Shown piece after piece: positions 36,689 through 44,971 of a stretch of DNA of 64,000 nt. Below the pieces are notes generated by a model. The model ran no database searches and was not told the origin of the DNA. It saw nothing but the letters and a program-made list of their open reading frames with translations. The translations under genes were made by a program, and so were the position numbers. Numbering within the stretch: position 1 is the first letter of the stretch; each line of letters begins with the position of its first letter. Source of the DNA: an uncultured Mucilaginibacter sp. (GTDB lineage Bacteria; Bacteroidota; Bacteroidia; Sphingobacteriales; Sphingobacteriaceae); contig CAJYJH010000065.1 of assembly GCA_913775265.1 (NCBI GenBank), positions 62,001 through 126,000 of the forward strand, in the 5' to 3' direction.

Positions 36689-37141
36689 TTATTCGCGGTT
36701 TTTGGTGTCCATGGTTATGGTGACAGGGCCGTCATTCACTAAGCTGATTTTCATATCGGCACCAAAAATACCGGTAGCTGTAGTTTTACCGATAAGAGTA
36801 TTTAATAATTCAATCATGTTTTCGTAGAGCGGTATAGCCTTTTCTGGCCTGGCGGCTCTGATAAATGAAGGGCGATTGCCTTTTTTTGTTTGCGCAAATA
36901 AGGTGAACTGCGAAATCAACAGGATGCTGCCATCAACATCAGCCAGCGCTTTATTCATCAAGCCATTTTCATCACTAAATACCCGCATACCCACAATTTT
37001 TTGAGCCAGCCATTGTACATCTTCGGTAGTGTCGGCATCTTCAACCCCAAGCAACACCAAAAAGCCGGTGTCAATCTGCCCGGTTATTTGGCCATCCACC
37101 GTGCATGATGCACTGGTTACGCGCTGTAATACTGCCCTCAT
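36689..37141 (-). CDS. dtd: D-aminoacyl-tRNA deacylase
   Basis: The 150-residue DTD, which removes D-amino acids (and Gly mischarged on tRNA-Ala) from tRNA. The hallmarks are SQFTLFAQTKKGNRPSF (catalytic region, about residues 77-93) and the Gly-cisPro motif NDGPVTI near residue 137. Length is normal. It follows rsgA by 29 bases on the same strand, a translation-quality and ribosome-assembly pair. Confidence 0.95.
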   Translation of the reverse strand: MRAVLQRVTSASCTVDGQITGQIDTGFLVLLGVEDADTTEDVQWLAQKIVGMRVFSDENGLMNKALADVDGSILLISQFTLFAQTKKGNRPSFIRAARPEKAIPLYENMIELLNTLIGKTTATGIFGADMKISLVNDGPVTITMDTKNRE

Positions 37142-37170
37142 AAATAAGAAATTGAATTAGGATAGAATTG

Positions 37171-38091
37171 TTATGTACGGGTATCATTACCGTTATAAAT
37201 GCTCAGGTAACTTTCGTAACGTGAGGGTTCGATCTCACCGTTTTCCAACGCCTCTAACACTGCGCAACCCGGCTCATTAATATGCCGGCAGTTGTGAAAA
37301 CGGCAATTATGCATACGGTCGCGCATTTCCGGAAAAAAATGGCTGAGCTCCTGCTTTTCAATATCGATGATGCCCAACTCACGTATGCCCGGTGTGTCGA
37401 TGATAGAACCGCCGCCCGGCAAGTCATACATCTCGGCAAAGGTGGTGGTGTGCATCCCTTTATCACTCCATTCCGATACTTCCATCGTGCGTATATCCAA
37501 ATCAGGCAGTATGGCATTCATCAAACTGGATTTACCCACGCCGGAATGGCCTGAGAAGAGCGTAATCTTATCTTTCAGTAAGGTGATTAAATGCGGAATA
37601 TTAGTGCCTTTTAGCGCAGATACCTCGTGGCAGGGATATCCTAAATTCTGGTAAATACTTTTATACTCAGCTAATATTTCTAAACCTTCATCGCTAAACA
37701 TATCCAGCTTGTTAAAAATCAGGCTGGCTGGTATATCATAAGCCTCAGCCGTCACTAAAAAGCGGTCGATAAAACCCAGCGAAGTACGTGGTGATGCAAG
37801 CGTAACTACTAAAAATGCCTGATCGAGGTTTGCCGCGATAATCTGCGCCTGCTTTGACAGGTTGATAGATTTACGGATGATGTAGTTTTTACGCTCGTAA
37901 AGCTTATTAATTACACCTTGCTGTTGCTCGGGCTCCAAATCAAAATCAACCTTGTCGCCTACGGCAACAGGGTTGGTAGTAGTAAGGCCTTTGATACGGA
38001 ATTTGCCTTTAATGCGACAATCGTACCTTCGCCCATCAGGTGTTTGCACCTGGTACCAGCTGCCGGTTGATTTTGTTACAAGCCCTTGCAT
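37171..38091 (-). CDS. rsgA: Ribosome small-subunit GTPase A
   Basis: A 306-residue circularly permuted GTPase that matures the 30S subunit. Order of motifs: an OB-fold N-terminus, G4 FNKLDM (about 120-125), then G1 GHSGVGKSSL (about 178-187), G3 DTPGIRELG, and a C-terminal zinc module (CRFHNCRHINEPGC). Length is typical. Divergent from the thr leader with a 110-base gap. Confidence 0.95.
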   Translation of the reverse strand: MQGLVTKSTGSWYQVQTPDGRRYDCRIKGKFRIKGLTTTNPVAVGDKVDFDLEPEQQQGVINKLYERKNYIIRKSINLSKQAQIIAANLDQAFLVVTLASPRTSLGFIDRFLVTAEAYDIPASLIFNKLDMFSDEGLEILAEYKSIYQNLGYPCHEVSALKGTNIPHLITLLKDKITLFSGHSGVGKSSLMNAILPDLDIRTMEVSEWSDKGMHTTTFAEMYDLPGGGSIIDTPGIRELGIIDIEKQELSHFFPEMRDRMHNCRFHNCRHINEPGCAVLEALENGEIEPSRYESYLSIYNGNDTRT

Positions 38092-38143
38092 AAGTCTGCA
38101 AAATTAAAAAGTTTGTTTCCCTAACTAAAATAAAACCGTTAAC

Positions 38144-38177
38144 ATTTGTTTTTATAAAAATTAAGCCTTTAATTTAC
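38144..38177 (+). promoter_or_regulatory. Candidate promoter of the thr operon
   Basis: A TTTG at 38144-38147 and TAATTTAC at 38170-38177 are separated by 22 bases, near the Bacteroidetes -33/-7 pattern. It lies 27 bases before the leader peptide ATG. Confidence 0.35.
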
Positions 38178-38203
38178 GGCTGTAGATCAACTACATACAA
38201 CGA

Positions 38204-38269
38204 ATGATTTTTAACAGCACCATTATTATTACCATTATTACCATCGGCACAGCGCTCGGAGGAAGGTAA
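38204..38269 (+). CDS. thrL: thr operon leader peptide
   Basis: A 21-codon ORF, MIFNSTIIITIITIGTALGG plus Arg, with 4 Thr and 7 Ile codons clustered at positions 6-16, as in the E. coli thrL peptide. It is not a functional protein but a sensor of charged Thr- and Ile-tRNA. Its last codons and stop cover the segment GGAGGAAGG (38258-38266), which can form an antiterminator. It lies 82 bases upstream of thrA. Confidence 0.88.
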   Translation: MIFNSTIIITIITIGTALGGR

Positions 38270-38340
38270 TTGTATGGTGTAATCAAAACATAAAAAACCA
38301 GCAAAGCGCCTTCCTCCACACAGGAAGGCGCTTTTGTTTT
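38258..38340 (+). promoter_or_regulatory. thr attenuator: antiterminator and terminator
   Basis: Two exclusive pairings are visible. GGAGGAAGG (38258-38266) is exactly complementary to CCTTCCTCC (38309-38317), giving the antiterminator. The latter also lies in the 5' arm of a perfect 13-base-pair hairpin (38303-38315 with 38322-38334) followed by TTTTGTTTT, the terminator. A ribosome stalled on Thr/Ile codons frees 38258-38266 and permits antitermination; one that reaches the stop at 38267-38269 hides it and lets the terminator form. Confidence 0.87.
38303..38340 (+). terminator. Attenuator terminator before thrA
   Basis: 13-base-pair GC-rich stem, loop CCACAC and a T-rich tail at 38332-38340, ending 11 bases before the thrA ATG. 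Confidence 0.9.
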
Positions 38341-38351
38341 AATATGCATTT

Positions 38352-40802
38352 ATGAAAGTTTTAAAGTTTGGGGGCACATCAGTAGGCACAGCGCAAAGTA
38401 TCGAAGCTGTAATGAACATTGTTAGGCAGGAACACCAGTCGGGCGAAGGTTTGGTAGTGGTATTATCTGCTATGAGCGGTGTAACTAATTTGTTGGTGGA
38501 AATGGCCGACAGGGCCGCGGCCGGTGATGATTTTGCTAAGTACCTGGCTGCACTCGAAATCAGGCATTTTGAAGTAGTAAAACAATTGCTGGATATTCCG
38601 CACCAAAACCCGGTTTACACCCGCTTAAAAATTTACTTTAATCAGCTCGAAGATTTGCTGCAGGGCGTTATGGTGTTGCGCGAGCTTACTCCCAAAACAC
38701 GCGACTTGATTTTAAGCTACGGCGAACGTTGCTCAACACTGTTAATCAGCCGGATGGCTTTACAGTATTTTGATGATGCCGTTTATGTTGATGCTACCGA
38801 AGTAGTTAAAACCGACAGTGCTTTTGGACAGGCCCGGGTAAATACCCAACTAACCGAGTTACTGATACAAGGTTTAGCGCAAGAGAGTGCCGGAAAAGTG
38901 CTGTTTGTAACCGGCTTTATTGCCAGTAACGAGGCCGGTCAGGTAACTACTTTGGGTCGTGGCGGCAGCGATTATACTGCGGCTATATTTGGTGCAGCAT
39001 TAAACGCTTCGGAAATACAAATATGGACCGATGTAAACGGGATGATGACGGCCGACCCACGTATGGTAAAAAAGGCATTTTCATTACCCGAGCTTACTTA
39101 TACCGAAGCCATGGAGCTTTCTTACTTCGGCGCCAAGGTGATTTACCCGCCTACCATGACTCCGGCTTTTTTGAAACGTATCCCTATCGTCATCAAAAAT
39201 ACTTTTGATACAGCCTTTGCCGGTACGGTTATCCGTCATGACTGTAACGGGTCTAACCTGCCTATTAAGGGTATTTCATCTATCGAAAACATCAGCATCA
39301 TCAACCTGCAGGGTAGCGGTATGGTAGGTAAAGCAGGCTTCAGCGGTCGCTTGTTCTCACTGCTGGCCCGTGAGCAGATCAACGTCATGCTGATTACCCA
39401 ATCATCATCAGAGCATAGCATTACCTTTGCGGTACAACCAGCAGATGCCGAAAAAGCCTGCCGCCTGATAGAGCAGGAATTTGAGTTAGAGTTGGGTGCC
39501 CGTAAACTGGAGAACCCGATTATTGAGTCGAGCCTGGCGGTACTGGCCATTGTTGGCGAAAATATGAAACAAACACCGGGCATGTCGGGTCGCTTGTTTC
39601 ATGCACTGGGCCGTAACGGTATCAACGTAAGAGCTATTGCACAGGGGTCATCGGAGTACAACATTTCCGTAATCATCTCTGCTCATGATTTAGCTAAAGC
39701 TGTCAACGCGGTACATGATGCATTTTTTGTGCAGTTTAACAAAACGCTTAACGTATTCTGTTTAGGTACAGGTAATATTGGTAAAACCATGTTTAAGCAA
39801 CTGCTGCAACACACCGAATTTTTAGAAGAAAATAATAGTATACAGGTTAAGATTGCCGGTATAAGCAATACCCGTAAAATGACCTTCAACGCCGAAGGTT
39901 TAGACTTGAACACCTGGCAGCAGGACCTTGACACTTATGGCGAAACTGCCGATTTGGATGAGTTTGTAGACCGCATGAAGAGCATGAACCTGCCTAACTG
40001 CGTTTTTGTAGATAACACGGCCAGCCCCAAACCTATTGCTTACTACCAAGGTATTTTCGAGTCTACTATCTCTATTGTTACCTGTAATAAAATTGGTAAC
40101 TCAGGTGAGTACAGTCAATACAAGGGCTTTAAAGATGCGGCCCGCAAACATGGTGTCGACTTTTTCTACGAAACCAACGTGGGGGCAGGTCTGCCGATTA
40201 TCCGTACGCTGAAAGACTTGATGGTGAGCGGCGACCGGGTACAAAAAATTGAAGCTATTTTATCAGGCACCATCTCTTTCATCTTTAATAATTTTAAAGG
40301 TGATGCCAGTTTCCATGACGTAGTATTGTCGGCCCAGGAAAAAGGCTACACCGAACCCGATCCTCGTGATGATTTGAGCGGTAAAGACTTTATGCGTAAG
40401 ATACTCATCCTGGCACGCGATGCCGGTTACCACATGGAGGCCGAGGATGTAGAAATCGAAAATATGCTGCCGCAAGCGTGCTTAGATGCACAAAATGTCC
40501 CGGATTTCTATGCAGCCCTAAAAGCCAACGACGAATATTTCAATAACATCAAGCAACAGGCTGAAAGCAGCGGTAAGGTATTGCGTTATATAGGCAAACT
40601 GGATGATGGTAAAGCCTCGATTACCCTGCAAATGGTGGACGAAAGCCATCCGTTCTTCAGCATGTCGGGTAGCGATAATATCATCGCCTTTACGACCGAC
40701 CGCTATAAAGAGCGCCCGATGGTGGTTAAAGGCCCTGGTGCAGGTGCCGAGGTAACAGCAGCCGGTGTATTTGCCGATTTAATTAACGTAGGCGCTAATT
40801 AA
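38352..40802 (+). CDS. thrA: Bifunctional aspartate kinase/homoserine dehydrogenase I
   Basis: An 816-residue fusion. N-terminal aspartokinase (KFGGTSVGTAQSIE at residue 4; GRGGSDYTAAIFG about 201), two ACT regulatory repeats (about 315-465, both with LIxQGSSE-like signatures) and C-terminal homoserine dehydrogenase (GTGNIGKTM about 474, FYETNVGAGLPII). It carries the first and third steps from aspartate to threonine and methionine, with likely Thr feedback through ACT. It is the first gene after the attenuator; thrB follows after 44 bases. Confidence 0.97.
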   Translation: MKVLKFGGTSVGTAQSIEAVMNIVRQEHQSGEGLVVVLSAMSGVTNLLVEMADRAAAGDDFAKYLAALEIRHFEVVKQLLDIPHQNPVYTRLKIYFNQLEDLLQGVMVLRELTPKTRDLILSYGERCSTLLISRMALQYFDDAVYVDATEVVKTDSAFGQARVNTQLTELLIQGLAQESAGKVLFVTGFIASNEAGQVTTLGRGGSDYTAAIFGAALNASEIQIWTDVNGMMTADPRMVKKAFSLPELTYTEAMELSYFGAKVIYPPTMTPAFLKRIPIVIKNTFDTAFAGTVIRHDCNGSNLPIKGISSIENISIINLQGSGMVGKAGFSGRLFSLLAREQINVMLITQSSSEHSITFAVQPADAEKACRLIEQEFELELGARKLENPIIESSLAVLAIVGENMKQTPGMSGRLFHALGRNGINVRAIAQGSSEYNISVIISAHDLAKAVNAVHDAFFVQFNKTLNVFCLGTGNIGKTMFKQLLQHTEFLEENNSIQVKIAGISNTRKMTFNAEGLDLNTWQQDLDTYGETADLDEFVDRMKSMNLPNCVFVDNTASPKPIAYYQGIFESTISIVTCNKIGNSGEYSQYKGFKDAARKHGVDFFYETNVGAGLPIIRTLKDLMVSGDRVQKIEAILSGTISFIFNNFKGDASFHDVVLSAQEKGYTEPDPRDDLSGKDFMRKILILARDAGYHMEAEDVEIENMLPQACLDAQNVPDFYAALKANDEYFNNIKQQAESSGKVLRYIGKLDDGKASITLQMVDESHPFFSMSGSDNIIAFTTDRYKERPMVVKGPGAGAEVTAAGVFADLINVGAN

Positions 40803-40846
40803 GCTTATCATAAAAAATTATCATTTAGATTGAAGATACTACTGTA

Positions 40847-41866
40847 ATGGAACAGGAAATAGAGAAAGAGGCAGCGCCAACCGGCGTTAATTTATCTACA
40901 GATAATAACAACCTGAATTTAAAGCATCCGGCACCCGGCACCGAAGTAAAAGTTTTTGCACCGGCAACCGTAGCCAACGTAGTTTGTGGCTTTGATGTTT
41001 TAGGTTTTGCCGTAAACGAACCCGGCGACGAGGTGGTAATGCGGGTGACTGCCCAGCCCGGCATCACCATTAGCAAAATAACCGGCGATAACGGTCGTCT
41101 GCCGCTCGATCCGGCTAAGAATACAGTAAGCGTAAGCGTACAACATTATCTGGAAAGCATTGGCCGTACCGATTTAGGTTTAGATATTGAGCTGCACAAA
41201 AAAATGCCTATCGGCAGTGGTTTAGGCTCAAGTTCGGCCAGTACCGTGGCTGGTTTATTTGCTGCCAAAACCTTGTTAGGCGACGAGCGGGATGTAGCCA
41301 AACTGCTGCCCTTTGCCATGAAAGGCGAAGAAATGGCTTGCGGCCATGGCCATGCCGATAACGTTGCACCTGCTTTATTAGGCGGTTTTGTGTTAATTCG
41401 CAGTTACGAACCTTTAGATGTGATCCGTCTGCCGCATCCGGCAGGTTTACACTGCGCCGTAGTTTTCCCGGATGTAGATGTACCTACCCGCGAGGCCAGG
41501 CAGATCATCCGCAATAAAATAGCCATGAAAGATGCCGTTACCCAATGGGGCAATATCGCCGGTTTAGTCAGTGGTTTATATACGCAGGACATTGACCTGA
41601 TAGGCCGCAGCATGCAGGATGTATTGGTAGAGCCGGTACGTTCTATACTCATCCCCGATTTTTATACCATGCGCCAACTGGCCATGGAGGCTGGTGCGGT
41701 AAGCTTTGGTATATCAGGTTCAGGCCCATCAGTGTTTGCCTTTACACGCGACGAAAAAACTGCCCGCCTGATTACGCAAAAACTACAGCAACACCTGGCC
41801 GGTATCAAAATAGATTCACAGGCTTATGTTTCTACTATTAACGATGCCGGACCAAGGGTGCTTTAA
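40847..41866 (+). CDS. thrB: Homoserine kinase
   Basis: A 339-residue GHMP kinase that phosphorylates homoserine. The core begins at VKVFAPATVANVVCGFDVLGFA (about residue 34), with the ATP motif PIGSGLGSSSAST near residue 123 and GISGSGPSVFAF near residue 286. The 32 residues before the core (Glu/Asn-rich, MEQEIEKEAAP) have no counterpart in E. coli ThrB, but the only in-frame ATG is at 40847. Second gene of thrABC. Confidence 0.95.
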   Translation: MEQEIEKEAAPTGVNLSTDNNNLNLKHPAPGTEVKVFAPATVANVVCGFDVLGFAVNEPGDEVVMRVTAQPGITISKITGDNGRLPLDPAKNTVSVSVQHYLESIGRTDLGLDIELHKKMPIGSGLGSSSASTVAGLFAAKTLLGDERDVAKLLPFAMKGEEMACGHGHADNVAPALLGGFVLIRSYEPLDVIRLPHPAGLHCAVVFPDVDVPTREARQIIRNKIAMKDAVTQWGNIAGLVSGLYTQDIDLIGRSMQDVLVEPVRSILIPDFYTMRQLAMEAGAVSFGISGSGPSVFAFTRDEKTARLITQKLQQHLAGIKIDSQAYVSTINDAGPRVL

Positions 41867-41899
41867 CCTGATTACTTAAACTTTAACCTGAAACATTCC

Positions 41900-43204
41900 A
41901 TGAAATTATATAGTACCAATAATCCTGCATCAGCAGTGTCGTTTAAAGATGCTGTTTTTAACAGCATGCCGCAGGATAAAGGCTTGTACATGCCGGTACA
42001 GATTAACCGCTTACCTGATAGCTTTTTTGAGCAACTGCCCAAACTAACCCTGCCACAGATTGCCTTTGCGGTGGCTCATCATTTATTAGCTAACGCTATC
42101 CCGGAAAACGATTTGCGCAACCTGATTAATGATGCCGTTAACTTTGATGCACCGGTAGTAAAGCTGGAAAATGACGTGTATGTGCTCGAGCTTTTCCACG
42201 GACCATCCTTAGCTTTTAAAGACTTCGGTGCCCGCTTTATGAGCCGGGTGATGAGTTATTTTTTAGAGGAAGGCGAGAAGCAGTTAGATGTACTGGTGGC
42301 TACCTCGGGCGATACCGGCGGAGCTGTAGCTTTAGGTTTTTTAGGTGTGCCTAATACTCGGGTAACTATCCTATACCCTGAAGGTAAAGTAAGTGATATA
42401 CAAGAGCTGCAACTCACCACTAACGGCCAAAATATTCGTGCCCTGCAAATTGATGGCACTTTTGATGACTGCCAGGCATTAGTAAAGCATGCTTTTGTGG
42501 ATGATGAATTGAATGAGGCATTCCGTTTAACATCAGCTAACTCTATTAATATTGCAAGGTTGATTCCGCAAACCTTTTATTACTTTAATGCTTACGCACA
42601 ACTGCTGCGCGAGGGTAAGGGCAATGTAGCATTTTGTGTGCCCAGTGGTAACTTCGGTAATATTGGTGCCGGATTGCTGGCCTGGAAAATGGGTTTGCCG
42701 GTAACCAAGTTTATTGCAGCTACTAACGCTAACGATACGGTGCCTGCTTATTTTAAAACAGGTGTATACGAGCCTAAACCCTCTGTACAAACTATTGCTA
42801 ACGCGATGGATGTAGGTAACCCCAGCAATTGGGCCCGTATTGCCGATTTGTTTAAAGAGGATGCCGAAGCATTAAAGCAACTCGTAGAAAGCCACAGCTA
42901 CACCGATGAGCAAACCCATCAGGCAATTAAAGATGTATACAACAGCTATGATTATGTGGTTTGTCCGCACACCGCTATCGCCTGGCGCGCGCTAACCGAT
43001 TGGCAGCAAAGCCACCCGGGAGTTACCGGCGTGTTTTTGTCTACTGCACATCCTTGCAAGTTTCCGGATGTTTTTTCGGAGCCTATTGCCTCCAATGTAG
43101 AAGTGCCCGAACAGGTGCGGGCCTTGGCCAGCCGTGAAAAGCATGCGGTAGCCTTAGGAAAAGATTTCACATCGTTTAAAAACTATTTGCTGAGTAACGG
43201 TTAA
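41900..43204 (+). CDS. thrC: Threonine synthase
   Basis: A 434-residue PLP enzyme that turns O-phosphohomoserine into threonine. The PLP lysine lies in HGPSLAFKDFGARFM (about residues 98-112), followed by the phosphate loop ATSGDTGGA and CVPSGNFGN. Length fits the E. coli-type ThrC group. Third gene, 33 bases after thrB. Confidence 0.97.
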   Translation: MKLYSTNNPASAVSFKDAVFNSMPQDKGLYMPVQINRLPDSFFEQLPKLTLPQIAFAVAHHLLANAIPENDLRNLINDAVNFDAPVVKLENDVYVLELFHGPSLAFKDFGARFMSRVMSYFLEEGEKQLDVLVATSGDTGGAVALGFLGVPNTRVTILYPEGKVSDIQELQLTTNGQNIRALQIDGTFDDCQALVKHAFVDDELNEAFRLTSANSINIARLIPQTFYYFNAYAQLLREGKGNVAFCVPSGNFGNIGAGLLAWKMGLPVTKFIAATNANDTVPAYFKTGVYEPKPSVQTIANAMDVGNPSNWARIADLFKEDAEALKQLVESHSYTDEQTHQAIKDVYNSYDYVVCPHTAIAWRALTDWQQSHPGVTGVFLSTAHPCKFPDVFSEPIASNVEVPEQVRALASREKHAVALGKDFTSFKNYLLSNG

Positions 43205-43243
43205 AGCTATTCTTTTGCAGCAGAATAATTTTAAGGCAGATCA

Positions 43244-43849
43244 ATGATCAATACCATCATATTTGATTTAGGTGCGGTGTTAATAGACTGGAACCCGCAC
43301 CACTTATACCGCAAACTGATAGCCGATGATGAACAACGGCAACATTTTTTAGATAACATCTGTACTTCCGACTGGAACGAGGAACAGGATGCCGGACGCT
43401 CCCTGGCAGACGGTACCGAATTTCTGGTGAGCAAGCATCCCGCGCATGAAGAAAATATCAGGGCTTTTTACGGTCGCTGGGACGAAATGCTGGCCGGACC
43501 TATTCAAGGTACAGTTGACATTTTTAAAGCGCTTAAAGAAAGCGGTAAGTATAAAATATACGCGTTGAGTAACTGGTCGGCCGAAACGTTTGAGATTGCA
43601 CAGCAAAAATTTGAGTTTTTAAGCTGGTTTGACGGCATGGTAGTGTCGGGCCTGGAAAAAATACGCAAGCCCGCCCCCGCCTTTTACAATTTATTATTGA
43701 ACCGTTATCAGGTAAAGCCGGAAGAAGCCGTATTTATTGACGACAACCACCGCAACATTTTAGCTGCCGAAGCTTTAGGCATTCAAAGTATCCATTTTAC
43801 TTCAGCAGAGGAATTGAAGGAAGAGTTATTAAGCTTAAGTGTGTTGTAA
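43244..43849 (+). CDS. HAD-family hydrolase (YihX-like)
   Basis: A 201-residue haloacid-dehalogenase-fold phosphatase. Motif I is FDLGAVLIDWN (Asp nucleophile; the second Asp of DxD is Gly, as in YihX-like proteins), motif II lies in YALSNWS, and motifs III and IV are KIRKPAPAFY and EAVFIDDNHRN. It follows thrC by 39 bases and shares the terminator at 43871-43914, so it is likely the fourth gene of the thr operon. The substrate is unknown; YihX acts on glucose 1-phosphate. Confidence 0.85.
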   Translation: MINTIIFDLGAVLIDWNPHHLYRKLIADDEQRQHFLDNICTSDWNEEQDAGRSLADGTEFLVSKHPAHEENIRAFYGRWDEMLAGPIQGTVDIFKALKESGKYKIYALSNWSAETFEIAQQKFEFLSWFDGMVVSGLEKIRKPAPAFYNLLLNRYQVKPEEAVFIDDNHRNILAAEALGIQSIHFTSAEELKEELLSLSVL

Positions 43850-43870
43850 CTTAATCGTTTATAACGCCAA

Positions 43871-43914
43871 TAATACATAAAGAGCTGCTTGTTTAGGCAG
43901 CTCTTTATGTATTA
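43871..43914. terminator. Bidirectional terminator between the thr operon and metF
   Basis: A perfect 18-base-pair stem (43871-43888 with 43897-43914) with an 8-base loop, between convergent genes. Confidence 0.9.
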
Positions 43915-43938
43915 TTTAAATTTATAAATACTAAAAAG

Positions 43939-44895
43939 TTAAAAAATCTCCTGCGCAATTCGTTTGGTAGGCTCGGCATTGCCCATAGTGTAAAAGTGTA
44001 GTACCGGGGCGCCAAATTCAACCAGTTCTTTACATTGATTAATCATCCACTCGATACCTACTTCTTTAACTTCTTTATCGTTTTTACAGGCATGTACCGC
44101 GTCGCACAAATCTTCCGGAATATCAATATGAAATATTTTAGGCAGGTTGATAAGTTGCTTTGCGGTAGTGAGCGGTTTCAACCCGGGTATGATCGGTATG
44201 TTGATGCCTTCGGCCCGGCATTGGTTTACAAAAGCTTTGTATTTACTGTTATCAAAAAACATTTGAGTTACAATAAATTGCGCACCAAGCTCTACTTTCT
44301 TCCTAAGATACTTAAAATCTGTTTTTAAGTTAGGTGCTTCAAAGTGCTTTTCGGGGTAGGCCGCTACACCAATACAAAAATCCGTTTTGTACGACGAATC
44401 CTGGTACTCATGCAAGTAAATACCGTTATTCATGTTTGTGACTTGTTCTAACAGATCTGTTGCGTAACAGTGACCACCGGGTGTAGGGATAAAGCCTGAA
44501 TCGGTCTTACGGGCATCGCCGCGCAGTACCAAAACGTTATCAATCCCTAAAAACTGCAGGTCTATCAATGCATATTCAGTTTCTTCTTTGGTAAATCCAC
44601 CGCAAAGCAGGTGCGGTACTGCGTCCACCTTATATTTATTCATGATGGCGGCGCAAACCGCCACGGTACCTGGCCGTCGGCGATAAGTTACCTTTTCAAG
44701 TAGTCCGTTAGGCAGTTCTTTATAAACTAAATCCTCCCGCGATGACGTCACATCAATAAACGGAGGATTAAATTCCATCAACGGATCAATGGCGTTATAG
44801 ATGCCCTGCATGCTCTGTCCCTTAATTGGTGGCAGCAGCTCAAAAGAAAAAAGTGTTTTGCCCTTGGCGTTATTGATGTGCTCAGTTATTTTCAT
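43939..44895 (-). CDS. metF: Methylenetetrahydrofolate reductase
   Basis: A 318-residue FAD enzyme that reduces 5,10-methylene-THF to 5-methyl-THF for MetH. TIM-barrel motifs: FSFELLPPIKG (Glu18), FIDVTSSRED, VLVLRGDAR, CIGVAAYPEKH, TQMFFD and IPIIPGLKPLT. Length is normal. It is the last gene of a metH-RAYT-metF series; the ATG lies 9 bases from the outer REP hairpin, so its translation signals sit in or next to the mobile element. It ends at a shared terminator. Confidence 0.96.
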   Translation of the reverse strand: MKITEHINNAKGKTLFSFELLPPIKGQSMQGIYNAIDPLMEFNPPFIDVTSSREDLVYKELPNGLLEKVTYRRRPGTVAVCAAIMNKYKVDAVPHLLCGGFTKEETEYALIDLQFLGIDNVLVLRGDARKTDSGFIPTPGGHCYATDLLEQVTNMNNGIYLHEYQDSSYKTDFCIGVAAYPEKHFEAPNLKTDFKYLRKKVELGAQFIVTQMFFDNSKYKAFVNQCRAEGINIPIIPGLKPLTTAKQLINLPKIFHIDIPEDLCDAVHACKNDKEVKEVGIEWMINQCKELVEFGAPVLHFYTMGNAEPTKRIAQEIF

Positions 44896-44903
44896 GGTCT
44901 CAC

Positions 44904-44936
44904 TGCCCCGTCAGGGGCTACCTATTTATAGAAAAA
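44904..44936. repeat. REP element, outer left
   Basis: A hairpin GCCCC-GTCA-GGGGC (44905-44918) is followed by TACC; read on the minus strand this is GTAG then a hairpin, the architecture of REP elements. The 33-base unit is repeated in inverted orientation at 45482-45514 with one mismatch. Confidence 0.8.
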
Positions 44937-44950
44937 AGTTAAAAGTATTT

Positions 44951-44970
44951 TGCCTCGATAGAGGCTACCC
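44951..44970. repeat. REP element, inner left
   Basis: A hairpin GCCTC-GATA-GAGGC (44952-44965) plus TACC. It differs in stem sequence from the outer type. Exact inverse copy at 45446-45465. It lies 1 base after the transposase stop. Confidence 0.8.
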
Positions 44971-44971
44971 T

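Noticed and set aside
37215-37245. T-arm-like sequence GGTTCGATCTC that could suggest a tRNA
   Set aside because: It lies in the 3' coding part of rsgA; no acceptor or anticodon arm can be formed around it.
38274-38282. Strong Shine-Dalgarno-like GGAGG followed by a mini-ORF ATG GTG TAA after the thr leader
   Set aside because: Two codons only; the purine run is better explained as the antiterminator segment, and other genes here do not use strong Shine-Dalgarno sites.
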